Part shown: positions 32,392 to 45,958 of the stretch, in pieces
Layout of the letters: each line of letters begins with the position of its first letter
How positions within the stretch are numbered: position 1 is the stretch's first letter
DNA from: Iris pallida
Taxonomy: Eukaryota; Streptophyta; Magnoliopsida; Asparagales; Iridaceae
Length of the DNA: 64,000 bases
NCBI GenBank assembly: GCA_029216955.1
Contig: JANAVB010003400.1
Location: 17,179,951 to 17,243,950, forward strand
Reading direction: 5' to 3'
Translations under genes and position numbers: made by a program
The notes under the pieces: generated by a model
Told to the model about the DNA's origin: nothing
Databases searched by the model: none
Seen by the model: the letters and a program-made list of their open reading frames with translations, nothing else

Positions 32392-34336
32392 TACGAGATG
32401 GCTGAGTTGAAGAAGCAGGTAGGTGAGATGCAGGACAAAGGATGTATCAGATCCAGTTTATTACCTTCGGGAGCCACTATATTAAAAAAAGGATGGATCG
32501 GTGCACATCTGCATTGGTTACAGGGCATTGAACAACCTCACTATCAAGAATAAATACCTGTTGTCAAGTATTGATGATTTATTTGATCAGTTTAGCGGCG
32601 CGAAGGTATTTTCCAAGATAAATTTGAGGTCAGGTTACCACCAGGTGAACATAAAGGAGGAAGACTTTCTGAAGACTACTTTTCGGACTCGGTATGGCCA
32701 GTATGATTTCACTATGATGTCATTTGGGTTGATTAATGCCCCGACGGTGTTCGTGAACTTGATGAAAAAGGTGTTTCACCAATACCTTGACAAGTTTGTT
32801 GTGGTGTTCATCGATGATATTTCGATCTACTCGAAGATGCCAGAGGAGCACGATGAGCACCTGAGGATTGTGTTAATGACCCTCAGGAAGGAGAAGCTAT
32901 ATGGGACCCTGTCGAAGTGTGAGTTCTTCCCGGACAAGATGGAGTTCTTAGGGCATGTTGTGACCGGAGAAGGGATCATGGTGGACCCGAAGAAGATTGC
33001 TGCAGTTGAGTCACGGTCCACACCGAGCATAGTTACAGAGATTCAGAGTTTTTTGGGTCTGGCAAGCTACTATCGAAAAGTTCGTATAGGACTTTTCTAG
33101 GATTGTAGAGCCAATGACCAGACTCACCAGAAAGAATATGGAGTTTGTATGGTCCGAGGAGTGCTAGTATGCATTCGATGAGTTGAAGAAGAGGTTGACT
33201 ATAGCTCCTATTTTGACGTTGACATCAGGGACAGGTAGATTCACTATCTGTAGTGATGCTTCTGGAAAAGTTTGGGTTGTGATCTTCAGCAGCATGGGAA
33301 GATGATTGCCTGTGCTTCCATGCAATTACGGTCATGAGAAGAATTACCCGACTCATGAGTTGGAGTTGGTAGGGGTCATCTTTGCTCTAAAGCTATGGAA
33401 ATATTATCTGTACGAAGAGCGTGTGGAGATCTTTACAAATCACAAGAGCTTGTAGTACGCGTTTACCTAGAAATAGATAAATGAATATGAGGCAGAGATG
33501 GTGGTTGGAGCTAATGACTTTGATATTTCCTTGCAGTATCACCTAGGGATGGCCAACGTAATAGTTGATGCCTTAAGCAAGTATCCGGTAGCTATGTACT
33601 TGGCAATTGACCGACACATATTGGCAGATCTAGAAAGCTTAGGTATTGAGATAGTAGTTCCTGGGATAGAGATGCCGATGTGGGACTTGCAGATTCAGTC
33701 AGAGTTGGTGGATATGCTCAAGTTGATACAGTATGAGGATGTGCCTTTGAGGAGCATCAAAATGCAGGTTCAGGCAGGACTAATGGATGATTTTACCATT
33801 GCTGAGGATGGGAAGGAGGTACAGTGATTATTGATTGTGTACCTAGCGGAGAGTTGCGAGAGAAGGTTTTGCCTGAAGAGCACCGCTCTCAGTATTTTAT
33901 GCATCAATGTGCGAACAAGGTGTATAGGGATCTGAGAGAGCATGTGTGGTGGTATGGCATGAAGCGGGAAGTGGCGTACTTCATATCCAGATGCTTAGTA
34001 TGCCAGTAGGTGAAAGCAAAGAGGCAGAGGCCCGATGGATTACTTCAACCATTACCCATTCCAGAGTGAAAGTGGGAGTATATTACTATGGATTTTGTGT
34101 CTGGACTTCCACGATCTCCAGAAGGAAAAGATGCGATTTGGGTCATCGTTGACAAGTTGACCAAACCGACCCACTTATTGCCATTCAAAGTGGGTTTGTC
34201 AACGAGAAGATGGCAGAGATGTTTGTGAGGCAGATCGTTAGGTTGCACAGGGTTCTTGTGAACATATTCTCGGATCGGGATAGTCGTTTCTTTTCTTACT
34301 TCTTGAGGAGTTTGTAGGCTAGCTTGGGTACCCAGG
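32392..34336 (+). pseudogene. Ty3/gypsy pol fragment: RT, RNase H remnant and integrase N-part
   Basis: RT begins with AELKKQVGEMQDKGCIRSS, shifts frame near 32490, and continues to about 33085 with YRALNNLTIKNKYLL, LRSGYHQV and the catalytic FIDD (in VVVFIDDISIYSK), then FLGLASYYRK. RNase H (33100-33500) is broken by stops and shifts. The connection and integrase zinc finger follow (HQCANKVYRDLREHVWW, then CLVCQ at 33995-34006), with TAG directly after CLVCQ, then [11 protein letters not shown]. It is cut at 34336 by the LTR end of element B. Sequence is close to element A pol. Gag, protease and the integrase C-terminus are absent. Confidence 0.88.
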
Positions 34337-35121
34337 TGTCCCGATCCGTACCAAGTGTAGGGGCACGAGAAGTGGGTACGTCCAGCCTACGCCGCAGTGT
34401 CGACGGTAGAACGCTGTCCTAGGTCACAACATCTAAGACAATATGAAATATAACTGCACAAGATATACTCTTTGAACGGAGGAACAATAAGATAGGTACA
34501 ATCTCAATCACAATCTAAGGTAGAAGATACAATAAGATAGATACATATGATATGAATCCACAAAATGAAATACAAACATGAGAGAAGTCTAAGTGTCTAA
34601 GATAACGTCTCCACAAATATCCCAAATAACACAAGATCCAAAATATATACAATAAAGTATCCAAATGAGATAAGACAATAGAAATAAGATAAAGTCTAAT
34701 CTAGCAAGCCTAAACTATGGAGGTATCATCCTCTACTGCTAGTGGATCATGTTGGAGGTCAAGATCGCAGGTGTCGTCTAAGGTTGTTCTATAGTAAGTG
34801 GTACAAAATGCCTCGTCCTCATCCTCTGTAATATATCAACAGGTCCAATCAGGACAGGAACGAGCACAATACATCTCACGCAGTTCATATCACGTCAGAA
34901 AATATAAATCATGCAATAAAGTAAGATACATGAATAACTGAAAGAATGTACATAAAGTAAAAGAGATGACTGTAATGGAAATATCTACTATAAGTAAAGA
35001 ACTATCAGTGACTAGTGATTTAGAGTACAAGATAGACATGTGAACAGTTGGAAATGATTCATGGCTATACTACAGAGTTGATTCATGACTACACTACTTT
35101 GGAATTATTCACATGACTATT
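34337..35121 (-). repeat. Element B: 3' end of a B-type LTR (minus)
   Basis: Starts TGTCCCGATCCG (the LTR 3' end read in reverse) and continues through ACGTCCAGCCTACGCCGCAG, as in the LTR end at 53352. It is interrupted by element A at 35122, where CTATT (35117-35121) is the target duplication. The LTR continues in inverted orientation at 49065 downward. The 5 bp before it, CCAGG (34332-34336), is the candidate duplication made when B inserted into pol; its partner is not seen in the window. Confidence 0.75.
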
Positions 35122-35418
35122 TGTAAGCCCTAGATTTCAAAATATTATTTTTATAATTTTAAATATTCTTTATATACTTAAAATGAATTAATATAATTAT
35201 TAGGAATTTTTTTAGAATTTTTAAATAATTTTTATTAATTTTTAAAAGCAAAATATATCATATTGTAATAAATTGAATTGTTTTAATATCATTTTGTAAT
35301 AGTTTTAATTGTTTTAAAGGTGGTTTGCAAAATTTGAATTGTCTGTGCAAATAAAATTTGCACAGAGCAAGGCGGTGGGTGCTTTCTGTAATTACCTATT
35401 CTTGAGGGGGGTTTCTGC

Positions 35419-35520
35419 AAACCTAATCCTAACCCTAAACCGACGACCGCCGTGCTGTCGTCGTCTCTGACTAAGCCTCGCCGAAACCCTAACCCTAATC
35501 CTAATCTAAAACCCTAAATC
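35419..35520 (+). promoter_or_regulatory. Telo-box cluster upstream of the LTR TATA box
   Basis: Four to five AAACCCTAA-type words (AACCCTAAACC, AAACCCTAACCCTAATCC, AAAACCCTAAATC) lie within 100 bp, ending 17 bp before TATAAAA. The right LTR has the same cluster at 43716-43820. Telo-boxes are known promoter elements of plant translation-apparatus genes; their role in this LTR is inference. Confidence 0.7.
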
Positions 35521-35536
35521 AGTCGACCTTCGACCC

Positions 35537-35543
35537 TATAAAA
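35537..35543 (+). promoter_or_regulatory. TATA box of element A left LTR
   Basis: TATAAAA in GACCCTATAAAATGACCCC, conserved in the right LTR at 43836-43842. Downstream lies a C-rich, CT-biased region as expected for an LTR 5' untranslated segment. Confidence 0.7.
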
Positions 35544-36190
35544 TGACCCCGACCCCAAACCCTAACTCTAGACCCCATCCCCACCACCATAGCCGCCCTA
35601 GCCACCACCAACCACCCGTCTTCTCCGACCAGCCTCGCCGGAGATCTCCTTTGCCCAGCTCGACGCCTACAGCCCACGTCGATGCCTCCAACCACCACCA
35701 ATCGACGCGCCTCGCCGAGACAAACCCAGTGCCACCCTTCACCGTCGACTACGACGCTTCCTCCGCCGTATAGCACCCCCGACAACAACCCTTCGACGGA
35801 CACGTACGTGTCTTCTCGTCTCCCGAGTCTCGTTGTGTCGCGTGTTCCCATCACTGGACTCGCCAGGACACGAGGAACCCAGTGATGAGTACGGACACGG
35901 CTAGTTCGAGCCGTGCGTGTCGTGCACGACCCGAACACAGGACTCGAAAGTTCTTCGTGTCCTTAACTGTCAGGACACGAAGTTTACGTTATCGGTTTGG
36001 TTTGGGCTATCGGGTTTAAAAATCTATTAACCTAAAAACTATAATATAACTAACCCAAACCCTACCCCTAAGAACTGACTCGAGCTGACCCCCTGGCCAG
36101 CCCGAGCGCGTTAATCCCCCTGCCCCTGGCCGAGTTCGAGCCCCCTTTCCTTTTTTTTGTTTTGTTTTGTTTTGTTTTATTATGTATATG

Positions 36191-36452
<262 letters not shown>

Positions 36453-38398
36453 ACTATCTATTTATGTATATATAAATATAATTGCTATATATGTATTTGT
36501 ACTTTCAATTCAACTTTGTATAAATATTGTTATGTATAAGTTCATCAGTTATTTTATTATATAAATTTATGACTTGTATATTTTACCATTTTAAAATATA
36601 TTTATATATATATTTAAATTCCTATATTTATCATGGCGAATTGATGTCCAAACCTAGCATGGGTTTTTGGGCCCAATTGTGTCTAATACATTCAGAGTCT
36701 GTACAAGTCATATTGGACTTGATTCATGGCTTTGGGTCCCGTATCTGGACTTCGGTTCAATTTCGACTACGTGGACAAAATAGTAAATAATAAATTAATT
36801 ATTTTCCAGAAGTTTTTACTTGCTGTTTTTGAATTTTTGTATATATTTTAATTACTGTAAAAATCTGGTAAAAATAGCATTTAAATACTATGTTAATGTA
36901 GCTAATTTATTATAATTTTCCAGCATTTAATAAGTACTTTTGGTATTTTATAAAAATAGGAAAACAGAACTCATTTTCAGGATACATATGTTTGCTGATT
37001 TTTAATAAATATCTATGAGGGTTTATAAATTCCAGAAAAATTAGTATAAATTTCTATAATTAACAAGGATCATTTTGGTACTTTAATTTATGTAAAATTG
37101 AGCTTTTTGTTTATCTCAAAAATTGTTGGAATACAGTGTACAGTTTGATTTATTTATTGAATAGTTACGACTTACATTGATTTGTGTTGTTTTGAGTTAT
37201 TATAGTATTGGATCTCACCCCGTACTAGTGTAAAGACCCTAGAAAGTTAGTTTGGGTATTGTGTCACCCCACATTGGTCTCCTATGCTAAAGTAATCATT
37301 TGGCTAGGTGTCCAGTCAGAAAGTCGTATCACACAACTAGTGTCTTAGTGTTTAACTTAGTATAAAAACTAAGTTTATGTGTTACTTCTACAGTGACGAG
37401 TCACCAGGCATCTATAGCATTTCTATCACTGCTTTGCTTTGCTAAAGGCAAGTACCTCTGCAAACTTTACATACTGTTACAACATTGAACTGTGATCCAA
37501 TCATGATTAAATGCTGATCCTTGGGGTAGCAAGTTAAAATCTTCACATGTTGTATTATTTTCAGTCCCTACCATGCTTAGGACAGTCTTTATATATCTCT
37601 CACATGTTTAGAATCTGGGTTATGGGAAAACTGTTGGTAGAGTACGTGATCATGCCCCCTTCTCCGTATGTATTTACCGAGCAAAGTTTTATTTTATATG
37701 ATTACTGCGCCATAGACCTTTATCTCAAAGCGGATTTGTGCGTATGTACATCTATCGTCGTATCACTTGTAAGAAAGTATATTTTATTATGTGCCCCTGC
37801 ATATTGTACACCTATTGACGATCACGTACCTGTTACAGTTTTAAGTATTATATATATATCTGTCTCTATGACATATGTGTCCTTGCCATGATAGATTATG
37901 ATGTACCATGATTCCAGTTTATTACATTCCTGTTCATTTCATGTTTCGTATATTTAGTTTGCTAGAATCAGTACTTGCTCCCGTCCTGACAGGATAACGT
38001 TGTAGGTATACTTACTAAGGAGGAGTTGCTTTGTGATTCCTATTATGGAGTTGCTGTCGAGGACCAGGCTTTATCTTACGAGGATATACCTGCGGGAAAA
38101 CTCATCTAGTTTGCGTAGTTACTCGGGGTTTCGAGAGTAGTCATATTGTTAGACTATGTATTTTGTGACTGGACCTGTATCCAGCTTTACATTATGGATT
38201 TGTACTTGGAACTTACTTATATACGAGATGACTTTTGTGTTTGGAACTTTTCTGACTCTTTGTTACATATAGAACTGTTAGCATATTTTAGTCTTATCTT
38301 GTTATCTTTAGAACAGCTTACTACGCTTTATCTCAAGTGTAGGCTGGACATGACTCAGCCCGGCCCAATAATTTGGGTAGCAGATCGTGACATGTTTT

Positions 38399-38417
38399 AG
38401 TGGTGGCCCACGCAGGT
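38399..38417 (+). promoter_or_regulatory. Conserved post-LTR motif, candidate primer binding site (element A)
   Basis: AGTGGTGGCCCACGCAGGT starts six bases after the LTR end. Close copies occur at the same place in LARD2 (21104-21122), the B-type element (53326-53344, minus) and element C (62518-62536, minus). It is not the initiator-Met PBS. Its position suggests a primer binding site, but I cannot name a tRNA that matches. Confidence 0.55.
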
Positions 38418-38638
38418 CCTGACTAAATTGTTTGGTTACGTCATTGTACCAAGCTTGCCTGCAATTAGGAACTTAAGGTAACTAGACAACATTAAGAATA
38501 ACGCTTAGAACACCTAGAGGAATACTAGGACTGTAACATAGGAAACGTATCACATCACATGTTCGCTATTACAATTAGATTTTATGTTTATGATTGTTTA
38601 CTTTAAAGAGTCCTTATAAGTCCTTTTTATTTATTTAG

Positions 38639-39733
38639 ATGGTGCTCACCCGCTCATCCCAGTATGCCACACCTGAGAATGGCACACTCCCTATCCAGTC
38701 GGTTGACCAGTTGACCGATGCACCTCCACCTCCACCTACCATACTCCCCCACTCCACAAATCCACCAACCCAGATGCCTCCACCACCTTCCACATCACAG
38801 ACCTAGCAGGACCCGATACTCCCACCACCACCTATTACTATACCTGCCCAGGCTTCCGTCACACTCGACGGGAACCAACTGCTCACTCTGATCCAGGGGT
38901 TCCTAACAATCCATCAAGAGCAGACCACCTTACTCCGCCAGAGAATGGAGCATTCTGAGGAACGTACCGTGGTCCCACCACCTGTAGAGCCACGGCAGAG
39001 AGCGGGGACAATCAAGGACTTCATGGGTCTGAACCCCAAGGAGTTCTTAGGGACTGAGGGCATCGTAGTAGCAGATGACTGGCTAGACTCAGTAGAGAGG
39101 AAGCTCCTTGGAGCTAGATTGTCGAGTGACCTCCAGGTCGAGGCAGCGGAATTTTTGCTGATAGACTTGGCAGGAGTTTGGTTCCGGAATGAGCTACTAT
39201 TCGCGAGAGGGAAGGCCACTTGGGATCAGTTCAAGACCCAGTTCAAGAAGAAATTCTTCTCGACCACCGCTAGGGTAGCCATGGGGCTACGATTACAGAA
39301 CATCCAGCAGGGGAACCGTTCTGTTGACGAGTATGCAGCGGAGTTTAGTCGCTTGAGCCGTTTTGCTCCTAGTCTAGTTGCAGACCCAGAGGAGATGACG
39401 CATAGGTTTTGCCATGGTCTAGTTCCAGACATTAGCATTCTTATAGTGGCGAACGGTACGACTGACTACTACCAGAGCCTAGAGTTGGCCCGAAGCATAG
39501 AGGAGCACCTTCAGTCTTGCAAGAGGTCGGCTTTTGTACACCTCGAAGGACCTTCCAAGCGTCGGGATTTCCAGCCGAGAGTACCGGTGCCACACCAGCA
39601 GACTTACCGTCCTCCCACACCACATCACCAATCCCACCAGTTAGAGCCCCGGGATTTCAGCCGCAAAAAGGAGCTCTGTGTATATTTTGTCGAAGGCAAG
39701 GGCATGATTACTCCGTCTGCAGAAAGATGTTGA
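38639..39733 (+). pseudogene. Element A gag (capsid, nucleocapsid) with a stop and a frameshift
   Basis: The start MVLTRSSQYATPENG is followed by a proline-rich linker with one in-frame TAG near 38803. The capsid begins around residue 120 (IKDFMGLNPKEFLGTEG) and includes DDWLDSVERKL, WDQFKTQFKKKFFSTTAR, VDEYAAEFSRLSRFAPSL and HGLVPDISILI, the standard plant gypsy Retrotrans_gag pattern. A frameshift near 39640-39690 moves the two zinc knuckles (CIFCRRQGHDYSVC and CLACGSATHQLREC) into the next frame, so the first frame ends spuriously at 39733. The protein would package RNA in virus-like particles; this copy cannot do so as one protein. Confidence 0.9.
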
Positions 39734-40227
39734 AGCAGTGCTTAGCTTGCGGGTCTGCCACCCACCAGCTTCGAGAGTGCCCAGTAGCCAGGGTACCAGG
39801 TGCCGGACCACCATCTAGAGGACCGTCGCTTTCGGCTCAGCAACAGAGGTTTGGGCAACATCTGCAGCAGCAGAAGGGACCCCACGGAAAGGCTTATAGT
39901 CTGGCTCTTGAGGCGGAACCGGAACAGGTTTCGGAGCCAGATTATTTGGCCAACGTCATCACAGGTCATGTTTATTTGCATACTTTTCTAGCTCTATGCT
40001 TGTTTGATTTCGGTGCATCACATAGCTTTCTGTCATTAGAGTTTATGCATAAACACCACTTAGTAGCTACATCTACTAAGGAGATGAGTAGAGTAATGAC
40101 GGGAGGCGGACCAGTACCCATTAGGGCTATCTATAGATGCTCTATTACTATAGCTGGGAGAGAGTTTAGGGGACGATTCTTTGTGATGCCACTCCCCGGG
40201 TATGATATCATATTGGGGATAGACTAA
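39517..40227 (+). pseudogene. Element A nucleocapsid knuckles and aspartic protease
   Basis: From about 39690 this frame carries two CCHC knuckles (C-x2-C-x4-H-x4-C each, about 39682-39780), a glutamine-rich linker, and then protease: LFDFGASHSF near 40003-40032, and PLPGYDIILGID near 40190-40227. The family motif is DSGASHSF; here the serine is phenylalanine (D-F-G), which would be expected to harm activity. The frame ends in TAA where the family has a tryptophan (ILG.DW). The upstream half of this ORF (39517-39690) overlaps gag out of frame and is not real. Confidence 0.85.
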
Positions 40228-41190
40228 CATAGCTATGCTTACGGAGCTATAGACTGTCATGAGGGTAGTATTCTGTTCAGTCCCCCAGGTACGGCGCCAT
40301 TCAGTATCAGGAGGACAGGGTCGGAGATCAGCTTAGAGCCGAACTGTTGTGCGACAGTTGGGGAGTTAGCACCGCCACACCCTATCATTAGGGAGTTTAT
40401 AGATGTATTCCCAGAGGATCTTCCAGGACTTCTGCCTGACAGAAATGTGGAGTTCACTATAGATTAAGTATCGGGTTCATCACCAGTATCCCGGGCTTTC
40501 TATAGAGTGAACCCCAAGGAGGCCGTAGAGATGAAAGAGCAGATTGATGACCTGTTGAAAAAGGGTTTCATTCGATCTAGTGCTTCTTCATGGGGAGCGC
40601 CAGTGCTCTTTGTGCCTAAGAAAGATGGTACAGTCCTGTTGTGTATTGACTACCGGGCATTAAATATCATCACCATTAAGAACAAATATTCTCTACCCAG
40701 GATAGATGATTTGCTCAGCTAGTTGAGTGGGGCGAAGGTATTTTCTAGGATAGATTTGAGATCCGGTTACTACCAGGTAAAAGTCAGGGCTGTAGACATC
40801 CAGAAGACGGCGTTCAACACGAAGTACGGGCAGTACGAGTTTTTGGTGTGCCATTTGGTCTCACAAATGTGCCATCTGTCTTTATGAACTTGATGAATAA
40901 GACATTTCACCAGTATCTGGATAAGTTCGTCATAGTATTTATCGACGACATCCTGATATACTCGAAGACGCCGGAGGAGCACGCAGAGCACTTGCGGACA
41001 GTTTTAGGGATTCTGAGGCAGGAGAGGTTGTATGCCAAATTATCGAAGTGCGAGTTCTTTTTGGATCGAGTGGAGTTTCTCGGTCACATAGTTACTGGAG
41101 AGGGGATCTCGGTGGATCCCAGGAAGATTGCTGCCGTTGAGACATGGAAGGCTCCGACGTCAGTTTCAGAGATCAGGAGCTTTCTGGGTT
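40228..41190 (+). pseudogene. Element A reverse transcriptase (stops and frameshift)
   Basis: Domains in order: linker with IIREFIDVFPEDLPGL (40380-40430), a stop near 40466, RT start [15 protein letters not shown] (40537-40580), [16 protein letters not shown] (40648-40695), a stop in the next segment (40720-40722), LRSGYYQV (40757-40780), a frameshift near 40845, [12 protein letters not shown] (40848), the catalytic FIDD box (about 40938-40949), [15 protein letters not shown], and [11 protein letters not shown] at about 41180. FIDD replaces YVDD/FLDD conservatively and keeps both aspartates. The pattern is typical Ty3/gypsy. The enzyme would make element cDNA. Confidence 0.9.
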
Positions 41191-41680
41191 TAGCCGGCTA
41201 TTATAGGAAGTTTGTCCAGGACTTTGCTAGGATAGCTGAATCCATGACGAAACTAATGCGGAAGAACGCAGAGTACATCTGGTCAGAGGACTGCCAGGCA
41301 GCATTTGAGAAGCTGAAGATGAGGCTGACGACCGCTCCAGATCTGACATTACCTTCGGGATCTGGAGGTTGTACCATATACAGTGATGCTTCGGGAAAGG
41401 GGCTAGGATGTGTCCTACAGCAGCATGGAAAAGTGATTGCTTATGCATCTAGGCAATTACGGACTCATGAGCGGAACTATCCTACCCACGACCTAGAGTT
41501 AGCTGCGGTGATCTTTGCACTCAAGTTGTAGAAACACTACTTATACGGAGAGCGTGTGGAAATCTTTACTGACCACAAGAGCTTAAAGTATGTGTTCACG
41601 CAGAAAGAGCTGAACATGAGGCAAAGATGATGGTTGGAGTTGATGAAGGACTTCGACATCGATTTACAGTATCACCCCGG
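41191..41680 (+). pseudogene. Element A RNase H
   Basis: After the RT connection ([18 protein letters not shown]) comes the Ty3 RNase [18 protein letters not shown] at 41377-41427 with catalytic [21 protein letters not shown] near 41443-41505 with catalytic E, and [10 protein letters not shown] near 41570-41600 with the third acid. TAG at 41529-41531 replaces a tryptophan codon in the LKLW.HYLYG segment, and a TGA near 41629 replaces an arginine in RQR.WLELM. Otherwise the fold is complete. Confidence 0.88.
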
Positions 41681-43295
41681 GAAGGCAAATATGGTGGCGG
41701 ATGCGCTAAACAGGCATCCGATGGCATGGTATCTGATGATAGATCGACATTTATGGGAAGATCTGGAGAAGCTCGGTATCGAGATAGTTCGGCCAGGATC
41801 AGTGATACATATGATGGCGCTTGACATTCAGTCAGGTTTGATGGAGCAGATCAAGGAGGCACAGTCTACAAATGAGAGCCTTCGCAGACTTCGAGCCCAG
41901 GCTTTAGTTGGATTGCTGGATTACTTCACCGTAGCAGAGGATGGATCCTTGAGGCATGGCAGCCGGTTGTGCGTGCCGAAGGGAGAGCTGATAGAGGCAA
42001 TCTTGCAGGAGGCGCACCGATCGAGATATTTTATTCACCCTAGTGCCAACAAGATGTACCGTGACTTGCGAAAACATCTTTGGTGGCACGGGATGAAGAG
42101 GGATGTATCACGTTTCATTTCGAGATGCCTAGTTTGCCAGTAGGTCAAGGCAGAGCGTCAGAGGCCAGCTGGTCTATTGCAGCCGTTATCCATTCTCGAG
42201 TGGAAGTGGGAACACATTATGATGGACTTCGTCTCAGGGCTTCCTCGTTCCCAAGGAGGAAAGGATGCCATTTGGGTCATCATGGACAGGCTGACGAAGT
42301 GTGCGCACTTCATACCCTTCAAGGTGGGGCTCTCCATTAAGAAGTTAGCGGAGCTATACATGCAGCAGATAGTTCGCTTGTACGGAGTACCAGTGAGCAT
42401 CGTGTCAGACCGAGACAGCAGATTCATGTCCCACTACTGGAGGAGCTTGCAGGAAGAGTTGGGCAGTCGGTTCAAGTTCAGTACAGCGTACCACCCGCAG
42501 ACAGATAGGCAGTCTGAGAGGACGATACAGACGCTAGAGGACATGCTGAGGACTTGTGTGCTAGACTTTGGCGGATCATGGGAGAGCCATCTGCACTTGG
42601 TAGAGCTTTCATACAACAACAGCTACCAAGCCAGCATCGGTATGTCTCCTTTCGAGGCACTATATGGACGACGATGCCGTACACCGCTCTTTTGGGATAA
42701 TATTGGGGACAGAGTTATGCTTGGGCCAGAGATGATCACGGATGCAGCAGAGAAGGTCGGGATGATTAGAGACAGGCTCAGAGTTGCTCAGGACAGGCAG
42801 AAATACTGGGCCGATGCTAGTCGCAGACCGATGGAGTTCGCTGACGGAGATATGGCGCTAGTGAAGATATCACCTACTAGAGGGACGATCCGGTTTGGAC
42901 GATGAGACGAGTTGAGCCCCAGATACATCGGGCCGTTCGAGATACTTGGCAGGATCGGAGAGGTAGCTTACAGGGTTGCACTTCCACCCAATCTAGCAGG
43001 AGTTCACGATGTCTTTCATGTGTCTCAGCTGAGGAGATATGTTTCAGACCCCAGCCATGTGCTAGATCATTCAGAGTTGGAGATCGGACCGAGCCTTGCA
43101 GTTACTGAACAGCCAATAGAGATATTGGACAGGAAGGAGAAGAGGCTGAGGAACAAAGTTATACCCTTGGTACGAGTAGCTTGGAGCCGTCACTCCCCGG
43201 GTGAATCTACTTGGGAGAGGGAGTCGGACATGAGGGAGAGATATCCTTACTTGTTCGACCCAACAGCCGCGAGGGAACCACCTGTTCCCGCTTGA
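41634..43295 (+). pseudogene. Element A integrase with chromodomain-like C-terminus
   Basis: The HHCC zinc finger lies at 42017-42140 (HRSRYFIHPSANKMYRDLRK then CLVCQ); a TAG at 42141-42143 replaces the second glutamine. The catalytic core has D at 42225-42227 ([10 protein letters not shown]), D at about 42408 (VSDRDSRF) and E at about 42516 (SERTIQTLED), exactly 35 residues after the second D. The GPF segment at 42921-42945 (SPRYIGPFEILGRIG) follows a TGA at 42903-42905. The tail ILDRKEKRLRNKVIPLVRVA through WERESDMRERYPYLF is the reduced chromodomain-like end of Tekay/Del elements. It would insert cDNA into chromatin. Confidence 0.9.
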
Positions 43296-43403
43296 TACCT
43301 TAGAGGTTAGTCTTAATAATAGCCTTAGTCATTCTTTGCATTGCTTGTTATATTAGAATGTTTGTAGAGTTTTCTATCCTTGTGAATTTCGAGGACAAAT
43401 TTT

Positions 43404-43420
43404 TTCAAGGAGGGAAGATT
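43404..43420 (+). promoter_or_regulatory. Polypurine tract of element A
   Basis: CAAGGAGGGAAGATT immediately before the right LTR (43421), preceded by TTTCGAGGACAAATTTTTT. This is the usual end of pol and plus-strand primer site in this lineage, and it fixes the right LTR start. Confidence 0.85.
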
Positions 43421-45387
<1,967 letters not shown>

Positions 45388-45718
45388 TATTTTGAATTTA
45401 TTTAAATGTTAATTAAATTGATTGTTGTGGGTTTTGGATTGGTGCTTTGATAGGACCTAGATGGTATAACCTTAGTCAACCTTGTCTAAAAGCCTAATAA
45501 TATGATTAGTTTTATTATTGGCTTATTAGATTTAATTTAGAAAATTTACCTACTTTTCTAGAATTATTTAATGATTTTAAGTCATTTTTATAAGCCTTTA
45601 AAGCTTTTCTCATTGGGTCTTTGTAGCAACTTAGGAGTGCTTGGCTTATGACTTAACCCTAACCCTAATACCCCCACCCATGGCCGGCCAAGCATAGCAG
45701 CAGCCCCCCTCTCATTTG
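45388..45718 (+). repeat. B-type LTR 5' portion (fragment)
   Basis: AT-rich sequence with GTCAACC, CTAATAATATGATTAG, CTTAACCCTAACCCTAATAC and ATGGCCGGCCAAG. It parallels the 5' 350 bp of the LTR at 45977 (AACCCTAACCCTATCTC and ATGGCCGGCCAAG at about 46288-46320). It jumps without leader or gag into the pol end near 45719-45730, so an internal deletion joined LTR to pol. Confidence 0.6.
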
Positions 45719-45724
45719 TGAAGA

Positions 45725-45897
45725 AATCATATAGCCTCCAAGAGCCTGTGGAGATTCTAGATCGACGGGAGAAGGTTTTGAGAAACCAGGTGATACCCTT
45801 TGTTCGCGTCGCATGGAGGCATCATTCTCCAGGAGAGTCTACTTCGGAGCGGGAGGATGAGATGCGCGAGCGATGCCAATATCTTTTTGGACTTTGA
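45725..45897 (+). pseudogene. Pol C-terminal end of element B
   Basis: Encodes EPVEILDRREKVLRNQVIPF, then VRVAWRHHSPGES and EREDEMRERCQYLF before TGA (45895-45897). This is the same chromodomain-like tail as in elements A (43111-43260) and C (57726-57880). Only about 55 residues remain. It lies just upstream of a polypurine tract and an LTR, the normal pol-PPT-LTR order, which shows that the 45977 LTR is a 3' LTR. Confidence 0.85.
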
Positions 45898-45958
45898 GGT
45901 ATGATTGTCTATCCTTCTCATCAGTTCAGTTTTGCCTTTCAATTTCGAGACGAAATTT

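Noticed and set aside
35419..35520. Interstitial telomere tract
   Set aside because: Degenerate, about 100 bp, and present at the same place in both LTRs of element A; better read as telo-box promoter motifs.
35519..35938. GC-rich ORFs on both strands in element A LTR (also 43880-44236)
   Set aside because: Open because of GC-rich, stop-poor LTR sequence; the two LTR copies do not keep the same frame and no domain is visible.
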